64,000 nucleotides of DNA, from positions 248,001 through 312,000 of the forward strand of contig JAXMCQ010000002.1 of the NCBI GenBank assembly GCA_046349315.1, written 5' to 3'. The position numbers and the translations under genes are program-made. Positions 25,206-32,664 of this stretch are shown piece after piece. Position 1 is the first letter of the stretch, and every line of letters starts with the position of its first letter. This DNA comes from JAEUMG01 sp046349315. GTDB lineage: Bacteria > Pseudomonadota > Alphaproteobacteria > Rhizobiales > Aestuariivirgaceae. The notes under the pieces were generated by a model. The model worked only from the letters and a program-made list of their open reading frames with translations, had not been told where the DNA came from and did no database searches.

Positions 25206-26074
25206 ACGCGGCCGCAGCCTGGCTCGACAATGCGGTCCTCGTTTATGGACCGCGCAAGGCCGGCACGACGCTACTGCAGAACCTGCTCGACGGCACGAAC
25301 GATCTCGCAGTCTACCCAGCCGAATTGAAGCTCAAATACTTCGTCAAGACTCCCGCGGAAGGGCGGTTGATTGATGAATATCGCGCGCGATCCCGCGTGG
25401 CCGAGACCAAATCGCCGCATTTTTCGGTCGAAAAGTATCAGGCGCTGTGGCGTGATGAAAGCGACGGCAATCTGGGCCATTTGATCCGACGCGACATCGC
25501 CAATGTCATCGCCGCATCGGATCGTCAAAACGAGGCGAGGCTCTGGGCTGCGAAAGAGGTGGGTGGGCGCACCGATGCCATCCTCACGGAATGGCGGCGC
25601 CTGTTCCCCAAAGGTCGTGTACTCTTCATCCTGCGCGATCCCTTGATGGTAACGCGCGCCGTTCTCAACGACCGCCGTCGCAAGGAGCGCGAATTGTCGG
25701 CCTGGCAGATTGCGCGCGAAACCATCGATCCACTGCGGGTTGTTGCAACCGCGGCGCGACATCTGGGCGACGCTGGAACATTTGCCATCACCTACGAGGA
25801 TCTCGTCGCAAATACGCCAGGCACCATGAAGAGGGTCGCCGCTTTCCTCGACATGCCCTTTGATGAGATCCTCACGCGCCCGACGCTTTTCGGCGAACCG
25901 ATCGTGGTCAGGACGGCTTCCCGGGCCGAGAAGCATGTCTTCCAATCAAATGAGAAATGGGATGACGGCCTAACGCAGCGCGAGCGGCGGATAGTTTCTG
26001 CGACGACGAAACTTGCGGGTCTCGCCGGGTTGCGCGTCGACTATGCCGAACTGCGGAAGCGGCTGAACCCGTAA
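25202..26074 (+). CDS. Sulfotransferase family protein (1 of 4)
   Basis: A 290-residue protein starting at TTG that overlaps neuA-like. VYGPRKAGTTLLQNLLDG at about 14-31 is the 5'-phosphosulfate-binding loop (P-loop-like GxxKxGTT/S) and VLFILRDPLMVTRAVLNDRR at about 140-159 the 3'-phosphate-binding RDP motif of PAPS-dependent sulfotransferases. FAITYEDLVANTPGTMKRVA is the conserved YEDL region. It likely transfers sulfate from PAPS to a sugar hydroxyl in the cytoplasm or at the membrane. It ends the plus-strand operon, followed by two terminator-like hairpins. Confidence 0.85.
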   Translation: MNAAAAWLDNAVLVYGPRKAGTTLLQNLLDGTNDLAVYPAELKLKYFVKTPAEGRLIDEYRARSRVAETKSPHFSVEKYQALWRDESDGNLGHLIRRDIANVIAASDRQNEARLWAAKEVGGRTDAILTEWRRLFPKGRVLFILRDPLMVTRAVLNDRRRKERELSAWQIARETIDPLRVVATAARHLGDAGTFAITYEDLVANTPGTMKRVAAFLDMPFDEILTRPTLFGEPIVVRTASRAEKHVFQSNEKWDDGLTQRERRIVSATTKLAGLAGLRVDYAELRKRLNP

Positions 26075-26083
26075 GTTCCTCCA

Positions 26084-26137
26084 TCGGCGGGCTTGACCCG
26101 CCGATCCAGACTGGATGGCAGGCTCAAGGCCTGCCAT
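26084..26137. terminator. Paired hairpins between convergent operons
   Basis: Two perfect stems: TCGGCGGG/CCCGCCGA with loop CTTGA (26084-26104) and ATGGCAGGC/GCCTGCCAT with loop TCAAG (26115-26137). They sit between the stop of the plus-strand sulfotransferase gene (26074) and that of the minus-strand dioxygenase gene (26148). Both hairpins look like members of dispersed palindromic repeats; related remnants recur near 49704-49757. They probably act as bidirectional transcript ends although no long T run follows. Confidence 0.65.
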
Positions 26138-26147
26138 GGAGAATATG

Positions 26148-27101
26148 CTAAACCGTCAATGACATCCGCTGGATGTCGTCGAGCGGAATGCGCTTGGCGA
26201 TATCCTCGACCGGCCAGACCGCCGGCGGCTGTTCGGGCACCGCATGCGCCACATACTGGATGAGCAGCACGATCCGCGTTGTCTTGTTGCGGTTCGAGCC
26301 ATAGTGCAGGCAGCGCGACGTATCGCAAAGCAGAGCGGTTCCTGCCGGTCCGGTGACTTGGATTTCCTTCTCCGTACCGACCGCCTTCTCCACCTCATCG
26401 ATCGTCAAGCGCCCACGATCATAGCCATAGGCCTTGATGAGTTCATTGGTGACGCTGATCGGCGTGAAGGTGAAGGGCCCGTTATCCTGGGTGACTTCGT
26501 CGACATAGATGAAGAGCTTGATCTGCTTCTCATCGGCGAAATCGAGATGATAGAGCTGGCTCCCGACCTGCGTGTTGTTGGGAACGCTCACCATGATCGT
26601 GACATTGCCGAGGATTGGCACTTCGCCGAGATACTCAGCAACCGCATCGAGAACTGGCCGTGCCACGGCGGCGCGCATGATATCGGTATAACGGTTCATC
26701 GCCGCACCTTCGGCCGCCTGCATCATGAAGGCCTTGCGCGACGTGCCGCCCTCGACGCGTTCCAGAGCTTGCTTCTCGGCCGCAGCCCTATAGATCTCGG
26801 AGGCCTGGGCGATGGCCCCGCTGATTTCCGGAACTTCCTTCGGCGAGGTGAAGGCATAGCCTTCCTGCTTGTCGATCGCGACTGCCGGTTTGGAGCCGGC
26901 GCGTCGGCGAATGATCTCATCCGCCGCACGCCTGCGCTGGATCTGCGTGAAGGGCTTGGCGAGAATGTTTACCGTACGCGCGATGCGGATCGCCTGAACG
27001 CGTGGCACCTTCAGCTTCTTGGCTAAAAACAGGTTCAGCTTGCGGCTGATGCGATAGCGCAAAGGCGCATTTTCAAGAATATGGGCGGCCGTATCGTGCA
27101 T
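26148..27101 (-). CDS. PhyH-type Fe(II)/2-oxoglutarate dioxygenase
   Basis: A 317-residue protein with GGAG ahead of the ATG at 27099-27101. The jelly-roll core shows the metal triad: H-x-D in QLYHLDFADEKQ (about residues 185-196) and the distal histidine in CLHYGSNR (about 264-271), with the arginine/threonine segment NKTTRIVLLIQY binding 2-oxoglutarate. PhyH relatives hydroxylate lipids, amino acids or sugars. In this locus it may hydroxylate a glycan, lipid or ceramide-like acceptor, possibly creating the site that is then sulfated. It is first downstream of the other minus-strand genes in the cluster, 60 bases after the sulfotransferase gene start-side neighbour. Confidence 0.85.
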   Translation of the reverse strand: MHDTAAHILENAPLRYRISRKLNLFLAKKLKVPRVQAIRIARTVNILAKPFTQIQRRRAADEIIRRRAGSKPAVAIDKQEGYAFTSPKEVPEISGAIAQASEIYRAAAEKQALERVEGGTSRKAFMMQAAEGAAMNRYTDIMRAAVARPVLDAVAEYLGEVPILGNVTIMVSVPNNTQVGSQLYHLDFADEKQIKLFIYVDEVTQDNGPFTFTPISVTNELIKAYGYDRGRLTIDEVEKAVGTEKEIQVTGPAGTALLCDTSRCLHYGSNRNKTTRIVLLIQYVAHAVPEQPPAVWPVEDIAKRIPLDDIQRMSLTV

Positions 27102-27161
27102 GGGGCAAAGCTCCGGCGAGTTGCCCGGCTTCTACTCCCTTGAGGGCAGTCCGGCAAGCAA

Positions 27162-28196
27162 TCACACCTGGTAGCCGTAGCTCCCGAGATCGAGGCCCGT
27201 CAATGCGGCAAGCCGCCGATTGCTGGCGCGATAGCGATCGCCGGTTATGCGTTCGATGCGTGCCTTAAAATCATTCTCAAGTTTCCTCTCCCAACTCTCC
27301 GGCGTTATGGCGCCGGCCGCGATCTTCACGGAACGGTCGACCGCCTTGCCGATGCGCCGGCCGAAGGGATGAGGGAAATAACCATTTGCCGAGGTGCTGC
27401 GATTGATGCAGGTCAACCAGCGCAAGTAATAGGAAGCAACATGCGCGCGGCGCGGATTTGACTTGGTGGCATAGGGTAGTTTCCCGGCCTTGCCCACGTC
27501 CGCAAATTCGCAAATGCGCTCAACGTAACCTGCCGGGTCACGGACAAACATCTCATAAGGCAGAATCAGTACCCGCTCGCGGCCAAACAGCGTGTAGTAG
27601 AGCTGCGCGAGCCGATCGTAATTCCAAACATCGAGTTGGAGCGCCGGCAGGCGCCCGTCGCAGGGAGGGTTGAGGAAACTGTCGAGCGAACGCCAGCCGC
27701 CATATTTGAGATATTGGAAGTAGCTCGAGAGGATCATCGAGCGCTGTTCGCGAATGGTTAGGAATATCCGGGCGTGGGGAAACACGTCCTTGATGCGGCG
27801 CGCCAGCGTCGGGCGGTCGAATGCGTTGGATAGCACATGGCCCGACAGTCGCTCATTGCTGACCACGGGCACGAGCCCGTCCGGAACGCTGACCGATGCA
27901 AGCCGGTCGCGGATCGCGGCGGCATCAAAATCATCCTCGCCGATCAGGCGCTTGTTGGCGTCGAGATAGAGCAGGCGTCCGAAGGATTTGGTCTGTTGCT
28001 TGGGTGTGGCCTCGTGCTGAGCCGGTCCCCAGAACCCGAGCGTCGTATTGGCAAAGAGATGATCTTGCAGCCACGTCGTCCCGGTCTTAGGCAGGCCGAC
28101 ATGGACGAGCACGTCAGAGTCGACGAGCGAGGCTTGCGCACAGAAGTCTACAGGTGCGACTCCCAAAGCGATCGCTCCCGGCGCGACGCCATGCAT
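27162..28196 (-). CDS. Sulfotransferase family protein (2 of 4)
   Basis: A 344-residue protein with the 5'-phosphosulfate loop VHVGLPKTGTTWLQDHLF at about 31-48 and the 3'-phosphate motif in RIFLTIREQRSMILSSYFQ at about 142-160, where the usual RDP is REQ, a common variant in bacterial sulfotransferases. FVRDPAGYVERICEFADV near 221-238 is the following conserved region. It is longer than the first sulfotransferase and clearly divergent from it, so likely has a different acceptor. Start context is GGGGG seven bases before ATG. Confidence 0.82.
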   Translation of the reverse strand: MHGVAPGAIALGVAPVDFCAQASLVDSDVLVHVGLPKTGTTWLQDHLFANTTLGFWGPAQHEATPKQQTKSFGRLLYLDANKRLIGEDDFDAAAIRDRLASVSVPDGLVPVVSNERLSGHVLSNAFDRPTLARRIKDVFPHARIFLTIREQRSMILSSYFQYLKYGGWRSLDSFLNPPCDGRLPALQLDVWNYDRLAQLYYTLFGRERVLILPYEMFVRDPAGYVERICEFADVGKAGKLPYATKSNPRRAHVASYYLRWLTCINRSTSANGYFPHPFGRRIGKAVDRSVKIAAGAITPESWERKLENDFKARIERITGDRYRASNRRLAALTGLDLGSYGYQV

Positions 28197-28300
28197 CTTT
28201 GAACCCCCTATGCCGCTCCCCCGAGCGACCTACGCCGTCTATTTGGGATTCGTTAGGCTGATGTCATGACGATAAGGTAACGATTCGCCCTAAGGGCAGG

Positions 28301-29089
28301 TCACCCGGCCTTGTCCTGCAGGCGGAGAGCCTTAGCGACGATCGCGGCATAGTCGAATTTCGCCATGAGCGCATCGCAATAGGCGAGATCCTCGGCATCC
28401 ATGTCCTCGGCATGGCCGCCGACCTTGCCGCGTCTTACCCGCCTTCCCAACGGATCGTTCGGGTCGCGGGCGCTGAACTGGGCCGAAAACTTTGCCTTGA
28501 GTTCACCAGACGATTCGCGCTGCTGCATTTTCTCGAACTGGTTGCGCGCCGCCGCCGCCTCGATCTCCTCCATCGCCACACCCGGCACGCCGAGGAAATC
28601 GACGATGCGTTTGAGGGCTGGGGCGGTATCGGCGCGCAAATCCTCATAGGTTTCGACGCGAAAGCCGCGCTTGAACTTGTGGCGCGCACCGAGCCACGCG
28701 ATGTGGAAGGTCAGCATGCGCTCAAGTCCATAGCGCGGCATGCGGATGAACGTCTTGAAGTCACCCTTCCAGTTGTGGCCCTTCGTCACGTGGTTGTAGT
28801 TGGAAGCGAGGGTATCCCTGGGATCGCGCAGCAAGAACAGGACCCGGCGGTGGTAATGCTCAGGCATATCGGATGCGACATTCTCCGGCGTCGAGCCGCT
28901 GCGCAGGCGCGAATTGGCATGCGTGAAGCGGGGCTTGGCGCCAAGCTCGGCCAGCATGATCCGGAGCCAGGTGCGCCCCGAACTTGGATAGGAGACGATG
29001 CGGGTGCGATGCCACAAGAGATTGAGCGTGGACAACGCCTTGCGGCTGACCGGCGGTTTCGGCGTTTTGCTCAAACAGGGATGCTCCAT
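28301..29089 (-). CDS. Sulfotransferase domain protein (3 of 4)
   Basis: Choosing the ATG at 29087-29089 gives 262 residues; the frame is open further upstream to 29227 but that overlaps the previous gene. The motif RIVSYPSSGRTWLRIMLAEL near 29-48 is the PAPS 5'-loop of the Sulfotransfer_1 type (YPKSGTTW) and RRVLFLLRDPRDTLASNYNH near 79-98 the 3'-loop with RDP. VETYEDLRADTAPALKRIVDF follows. This is the copy closest to eukaryotic cytosolic-type sulfotransferases. The C-terminal 60 residues are highly charged. Confidence 0.85.
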   Translation of the reverse strand: MEHPCLSKTPKPPVSRKALSTLNLLWHRTRIVSYPSSGRTWLRIMLAELGAKPRFTHANSRLRSGSTPENVASDMPEHYHRRVLFLLRDPRDTLASNYNHVTKGHNWKGDFKTFIRMPRYGLERMLTFHIAWLGARHKFKRGFRVETYEDLRADTAPALKRIVDFLGVPGVAMEEIEAAAARNQFEKMQQRESSGELKAKFSAQFSARDPNDPLGRRVRRGKVGGHAEDMDAEDLAYCDALMAKFDYAAIVAKALRLQDKAG

Positions 29090-29142
29090 GACGGGGCGGG
29101 GCGTACACCCCTCCGGCCCATTGCCGCAGCACTGCGCGGGCG

Positions 29143-30369
29143 TCAACTCCGCCGGCTGATTTCGCCACTGTCGCTCGCCGGGACCGTGAAGTGCGCCGCC
29201 TTGTAGCGATCGGTGGTTGCGTACCATTGCTCATAGAGCGAATCGACCACGTCGGTGCGCTTGTACATTTCGGTGATCTTTTCGTGCTTCGCCGTCCCGG
29301 CCCGATGGCCCGCCTCATCGGGCTGCTGCATGGCGACTTCATGCTGGACGCGCAGTCGCTCGCGCGGCGCCTCGATGGTGAGGAAGGTCACCTGATTGGC
29401 GAGGCCGATCAGGTCATGCAGGTCGTATTGCGAGCGCGCGATCGGATTGCCGAATTGGCGCCGCGTGATGTCGTAATGCAGGATCAGGTTACGCTTGCCC
29501 GACTGATCGAAATCGCCAAGCGTGGTGAGACCGGCCGATACCCAGTCCGCTGTCGCTTCAATTCCGACCGCCTTGGCGATCGCCGGTACCTTGCCCTGTT
29601 CCAGATTCTTGATGAGTGTCGATTTGCCGGCCGACGTCGGCCCCGCCACGACGACCAGCCGGTCGACCTGCCGCTTGCGGGCGATAACGATAAAGCGCCC
29701 GTTCTTGTGGCCGGAAGCACGGATTTCGATGCTCGAGAAAACGCGCCGATGCTGGCCCAGCAGATTCTTGATAGCCGCCTGGGTGAAGTAGAAGAGTTCG
29801 TTGCTGCCCTTCTTCTTGCCGGCCGCGTTGCTAACATAGATCACCGGGAAATTCCTGAGCATTGCGGCCGACCAGACCGGCATGCTGAGCTTGCGCCGGT
29901 CGCCGCGCCCCAGCGAGGCGACTTCGAGGATCAGGCATTCGCGTGTCGCCGCGATGAGCTTTTCCAGAACGGCAAGCGGATTGCGCATGTGATGCAGCAC
30001 GTTGAGGCAGAACACGTAGTCGAACTGACCGGGCATCGGATCGATTTCGATGTCCATCTGGCGGAATTCCGCCTTGGAGCCGCGAATATCGGCAAGGATC
30101 CGGCAGGTCTCGACATTGACGGCCTCGATATCGACACCGAGAATGCGCTGGGCGCCGGCTTCCTCGGCCTCGAAACAGAAAAATCCGTACATGCAGCCAA
30201 GGTCGAAGACCGACTTGCCCTTCATGTCCTTGGGGATAATGGCCCGGGCCGTCTCTGTGCGGTCGGTTCCTCCGGTAGAGAGCCCGAAGGGGAGCTTCAC
30301 TTCCTGGTAGGTCAGGCCCCGGCTGGCCAGGATTTCTTCAATCTGGGATTTGGTCCATTCACGACCCAC
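29143..30369 (-). CDS. Methyltransferase fused to P-loop NTPase (kinase-like)
   Basis: A 408-residue two-domain protein. Residues about 1-215 are a class I SAM methyltransferase: SVFDLGCMYGFFCFEAEEAG (motif I, about 53-72), ILGVDIEAVN, and YVFCLNVLHHMRNP (about 116-129) typical of SAM methyltransferases. Residues about 235-400 form a P-loop domain with LVVVAGPTSAGKSTLI near 238-253 (Walker A GPTSAGKST, like kinases and adenylylsulfate kinase relatives), then VTFLTIEAPRERLRVQHE near 325-342. The combination suggests methylation plus nucleotide-driven phosphorylation of the same glycan or lipid substrate. Its divergent neighbour is a paralogue. I know no named family with this exact role. Confidence 0.75.
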   Translation of the reverse strand: MGREWTKSQIEEILASRGLTYQEVKLPFGLSTGGTDRTETARAIIPKDMKGKSVFDLGCMYGFFCFEAEEAGAQRILGVDIEAVNVETCRILADIRGSKAEFRQMDIEIDPMPGQFDYVFCLNVLHHMRNPLAVLEKLIAATRECLILEVASLGRGDRRKLSMPVWSAAMLRNFPVIYVSNAAGKKKGSNELFYFTQAAIKNLLGQHRRVFSSIEIRASGHKNGRFIVIARKRQVDRLVVVAGPTSAGKSTLIKNLEQGKVPAIAKAVGIEATADWVSAGLTTLGDFDQSGKRNLILHYDITRRQFGNPIARSQYDLHDLIGLANQVTFLTIEAPRERLRVQHEVAMQQPDEAGHRAGTAKHEKITEMYKRTDVVDSLYEQWYATTDRYKAAHFTVPASDSGEISRRS

Positions 30370-30479
30370 GATTCAGGTCCTCGCATGCAGAGTTCGATGA
30401 CAGTGATATGACGGCTGGTTAAGCGTATCAGTTCCCGCTTGCAAGGGCCTGACAGTCCACAACCTATGGTAGGAAATCC
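30370..30479. promoter_or_regulatory. Divergent promoter region between paralogous methyltransferase/P-loop genes
   Basis: 110 bases between the minus-strand start at 30369 and the plus-strand GTG at 30480 must drive both directions. AGGAAAT just before the GTG is the plus-strand ribosome binding site. I see no clear sigma-70 hexamers or operator palindrome. Confidence 0.4.
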
Positions 30480-31520
30480 GTGCCTGCGTCCAATTCCGCA
30501 TCCCAACTGCCGCCTGCCGCTATCGCCGCCTGTTTTGACGAGATTGCGGCGGAAAGCTTTGCCGAGATCGGCGGCGAGGGGCGGATGGCGGCCGCAGCCA
30601 CCGGGAGAGGGATTGGGCGGGTCGCGCATCTGCCCACCGGTGCCGACGACGCCACTGAACCCTTCGATGTGGTCTACGCCGCCAGCCTGCTCGGGAATCC
30701 GGCCGAACTTGGCGGAGCGATTCGTCTGGCACGGCGCCGGCTTGTGCTGGACGTGCCACTCATTGGCTGGCGCGATGTGCTCATGGGGGATTTCGGCGTG
30801 ATCGGCGGGCTGCTGTTCGGCGCCACCTGCAGGTCCAGCAACCGATTTTCGCAAGGTGCCTTGCGCAAGCTCCTTAATCGTGAACAGGCGGTATTCGAGC
30901 CCATCCGCATCATCAGGGGCGACGCGGGCACCGCGACGATTGTCGCCGACAAGCGCCGCATCGGCCATATGGTGGTGATCTGCGCGCCAACCTCAGGCGG
31001 CAAGAGCACCATTGCGCGGCGTCTGGTTGATGATACCGACTTCCGCAAGACGCTCGGCGTCGAAGAGGCAAACTGGGAAGTGTTGAAGGCGGAAGATTTC
31101 TTTGAACGGCCAGCCGGCAGCCTCGAACACGTCATCGTCATGTACAATCTGCTCAGGCGACTCAACAAGGATATCGCGCCCGGCGCGGACGATCCGTTAC
31201 CCTTGATATTCGATGAAGCCGAAAGATTGACGATCGTGACCCTCATCACGCCGCCCGGGCGCCTGCGCGAGCAGTTCCAGCGCAGCGAAATGCCGGATCA
31301 CAATCGCCGCTACAGCGAAAAGATTTTGCGGCTTCAGAAAGCCTATCAGCGCGACGATTTCCTTGGAGATTGGTATCGCGCCTGGTTTAGCTATCAGGAG
31401 ACCCTGCCGCCCGGCCGCGCCGTCACCTGGATGATCGCCTTCGGACCGGATGGCGAGCGGTTAACCGGCATTGCCGATTGGCGCGCCGTCGTAGCAACAT
31501 ATTTCGGTGCGGCGGCGTGA
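30480..31520 (+). CDS. P-loop NTPase with degenerate methyltransferase-like N-terminal region
   Basis: A 346-residue paralogue of the divergent 408-residue protein. The C-terminal half (about 160-346) has MVVICAPTSGGKSTIARRLV, matching the partner's Walker A context, then LTIVTLITPPGRLREQF aligned with the partner's LTIEAPRERLRVQHE. The N-terminal half keeps the outline of the methyltransferase domain (PFDVVYAASLLGNPAELGGA in place of the LNVLHHMRNPL segment, and a LVLDVPLIG strand) but has no glycine-rich SAM motif and is about 60 residues shorter, so it is probably not a methyltransferase. Starts at GTG with AGGAAAT upstream. Sulfotransferase 4 follows 42 bases downstream. Confidence 0.72.
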   Translation: MPASNSASQLPPAAIAACFDEIAAESFAEIGGEGRMAAAATGRGIGRVAHLPTGADDATEPFDVVYAASLLGNPAELGGAIRLARRRLVLDVPLIGWRDVLMGDFGVIGGLLFGATCRSSNRFSQGALRKLLNREQAVFEPIRIIRGDAGTATIVADKRRIGHMVVICAPTSGGKSTIARRLVDDTDFRKTLGVEEANWEVLKAEDFFERPAGSLEHVIVMYNLLRRLNKDIAPGADDPLPLIFDEAERLTIVTLITPPGRLREQFQRSEMPDHNRRYSEKILRLQKAYQRDDFLGDWYRAWFSYQETLPPGRAVTWMIAFGPDGERLTGIADWRAVVATYFGAAA

Positions 31521-31562
31521 GCTTGGCAAGCGCACAAACCCTGTGGCATTGATCCGCCCATC

Positions 31563-32543
31563 GTGACCTCAGCCGCACCCAATCTCGACATCGTCTATAT
31601 CTGCAGCCATGGCCGTTCCGGCTCGACGCTCGTCGGTTCGGTTTTAGGATTGGCCGACGGCTATTGCTATGTTGGCGAAGTTCGCGATGTGTGGAGCGAT
31701 GGCCTTGCGGACAATCATGCGTGCGGCTGCGGCAGGCCGTTTCGCGAATGTCCCTTCTGGTCGGAGGTATTTCGACGTGCCTTTGGAGGCTTCGACACGC
31801 CGGAAGTGAATGAGGCAAGCCGTCTCTTCACCGAGATTTATCGCCCGCCTGCTACTTTCGAACTGTTTCGCCTCGTCCTTTCGCCGCGCGCAAAAGGAAG
31901 CGACATCGCGAAGTACACAGCCATTCTGTCAAAGCTGTACCGGGCCATCGCCGAAGTCTCAGGCTGCGGCACGATCGTCGATAGTTCGAAGGCCTTGCGT
32001 TATGGCGCGCTCGTCATGCGAACGCCCGGCCTGCGCACGCGCTGGATCAATGTCATCCGCGACCCCCGCGGCATCGTTCACTCACGCACGCGCCGGGCAA
32101 GGTTTCGCGATGGCAGCGACAAGCCACCTGAGGAGGGTGGCGGCGGCTATCGCATCTTCCGCATCATCGCCAAATGGGTCGCGCGCAATGGTCTCTCGCG
32201 CCGTATCATGCGCCACGAGGGCGGCGTGCGGGTGATCTATGAGGATTTCGTCCGCGACCAGCGGCCGTTGCTCGCTGCGGTAGCGGGGCCTGAACAGGCG
32301 GAAAAGGTCGAGCACATGCTCGCGACTGGCATTCCCGACACGATCGTCCAGCATCAGGTGGCGGGCAACTGGGTCCGCGGCTTGAAAATCTCGCCGAAGG
32401 AATCCTGGCGGACCGATCTGCCTGAAGGCGTCTCCCGCCTCACGGCGCTTCTCTCGGCGCCGTGGCGCAAAAGCTATCGGTTTGAGGTATTTCCCTCTCC
32501 CCTCGTGGGAGAGGGCGGGAGCCGCGAAGCGGCGACCGGGTGA
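31563..32543 (+). CDS. Sulfotransferase family protein (4 of 4), repeat-derived C-terminus
   Basis: A 326-residue protein starting at GTG. DIVYICSHGRSGSTLVGSVL near 9-28 is the 5'-phosphosulfate loop (GRSGST, as in carbohydrate and tyrosylprotein sulfotransferases) and RWINVIRDPRGIVHSRTRRA near 160-179 the 3'-loop. ACGCGRPFRECPFW near 53-66 is a cysteine cluster seen in several bacterial carbohydrate sulfotransferases. The last about 17 residues (PSPLVGEGGSREAATG) are encoded by the palindromic repeat that begins at about 32492, so the natural C terminus was probably near residue 309 and has been replaced by read-in. Confidence 0.83.
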   Translation: MTSAAPNLDIVYICSHGRSGSTLVGSVLGLADGYCYVGEVRDVWSDGLADNHACGCGRPFRECPFWSEVFRRAFGGFDTPEVNEASRLFTEIYRPPATFELFRLVLSPRAKGSDIAKYTAILSKLYRAIAEVSGCGTIVDSSKALRYGALVMRTPGLRTRWINVIRDPRGIVHSRTRRARFRDGSDKPPEEGGGGYRIFRIIAKWVARNGLSRRIMRHEGGVRVIYEDFVRDQRPLLAAVAGPEQAEKVEHMLATGIPDTIVQHQVAGNWVRGLKISPKESWRTDLPEGVSRLTALLSAPWRKSYRFEVFPSPLVGEGGSREAATG

Positions 32544-32662
32544 GGGGGCGCATCCTCGTTAAAGGCACTCACCAAGCCGAGACACACCCCTCACCCGCCT
32601 CGGGCCTGACTGCCCTCGTCGCCCTCTCCCACAAGCGGACAGGGGAAGGTGGTGCGTACACA
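32492..32662. repeat. Palindromic intergenic repeat (CCTCTCCC type)
   Basis: Two oppositely oriented halves: CCCTCTCCCCTCGTGGGAGA near 32492 and CGCCCTCTCCCACAAGCGG near 32619, with GAGCCGCGAAGCGGC and CACCCCTCACCCGCC elements between them. The two halves are near mirror copies, giving potential for a long foldback. The left half is read into the sulfotransferase gene. It sits between convergent genes and may also end transcription. Similar elements occur at 40945-41083 and 41551-41687. Confidence 0.75.
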
Positions 32663-32664
32663 GA

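Noticed and set aside
19849..32543. Genomic island with tRNA or integrase boundaries
   Set aside because: No integrase, transposase, tRNA or direct repeats flank the locus and codon use looks like that of the neighbours by eye; transfer cannot be claimed.
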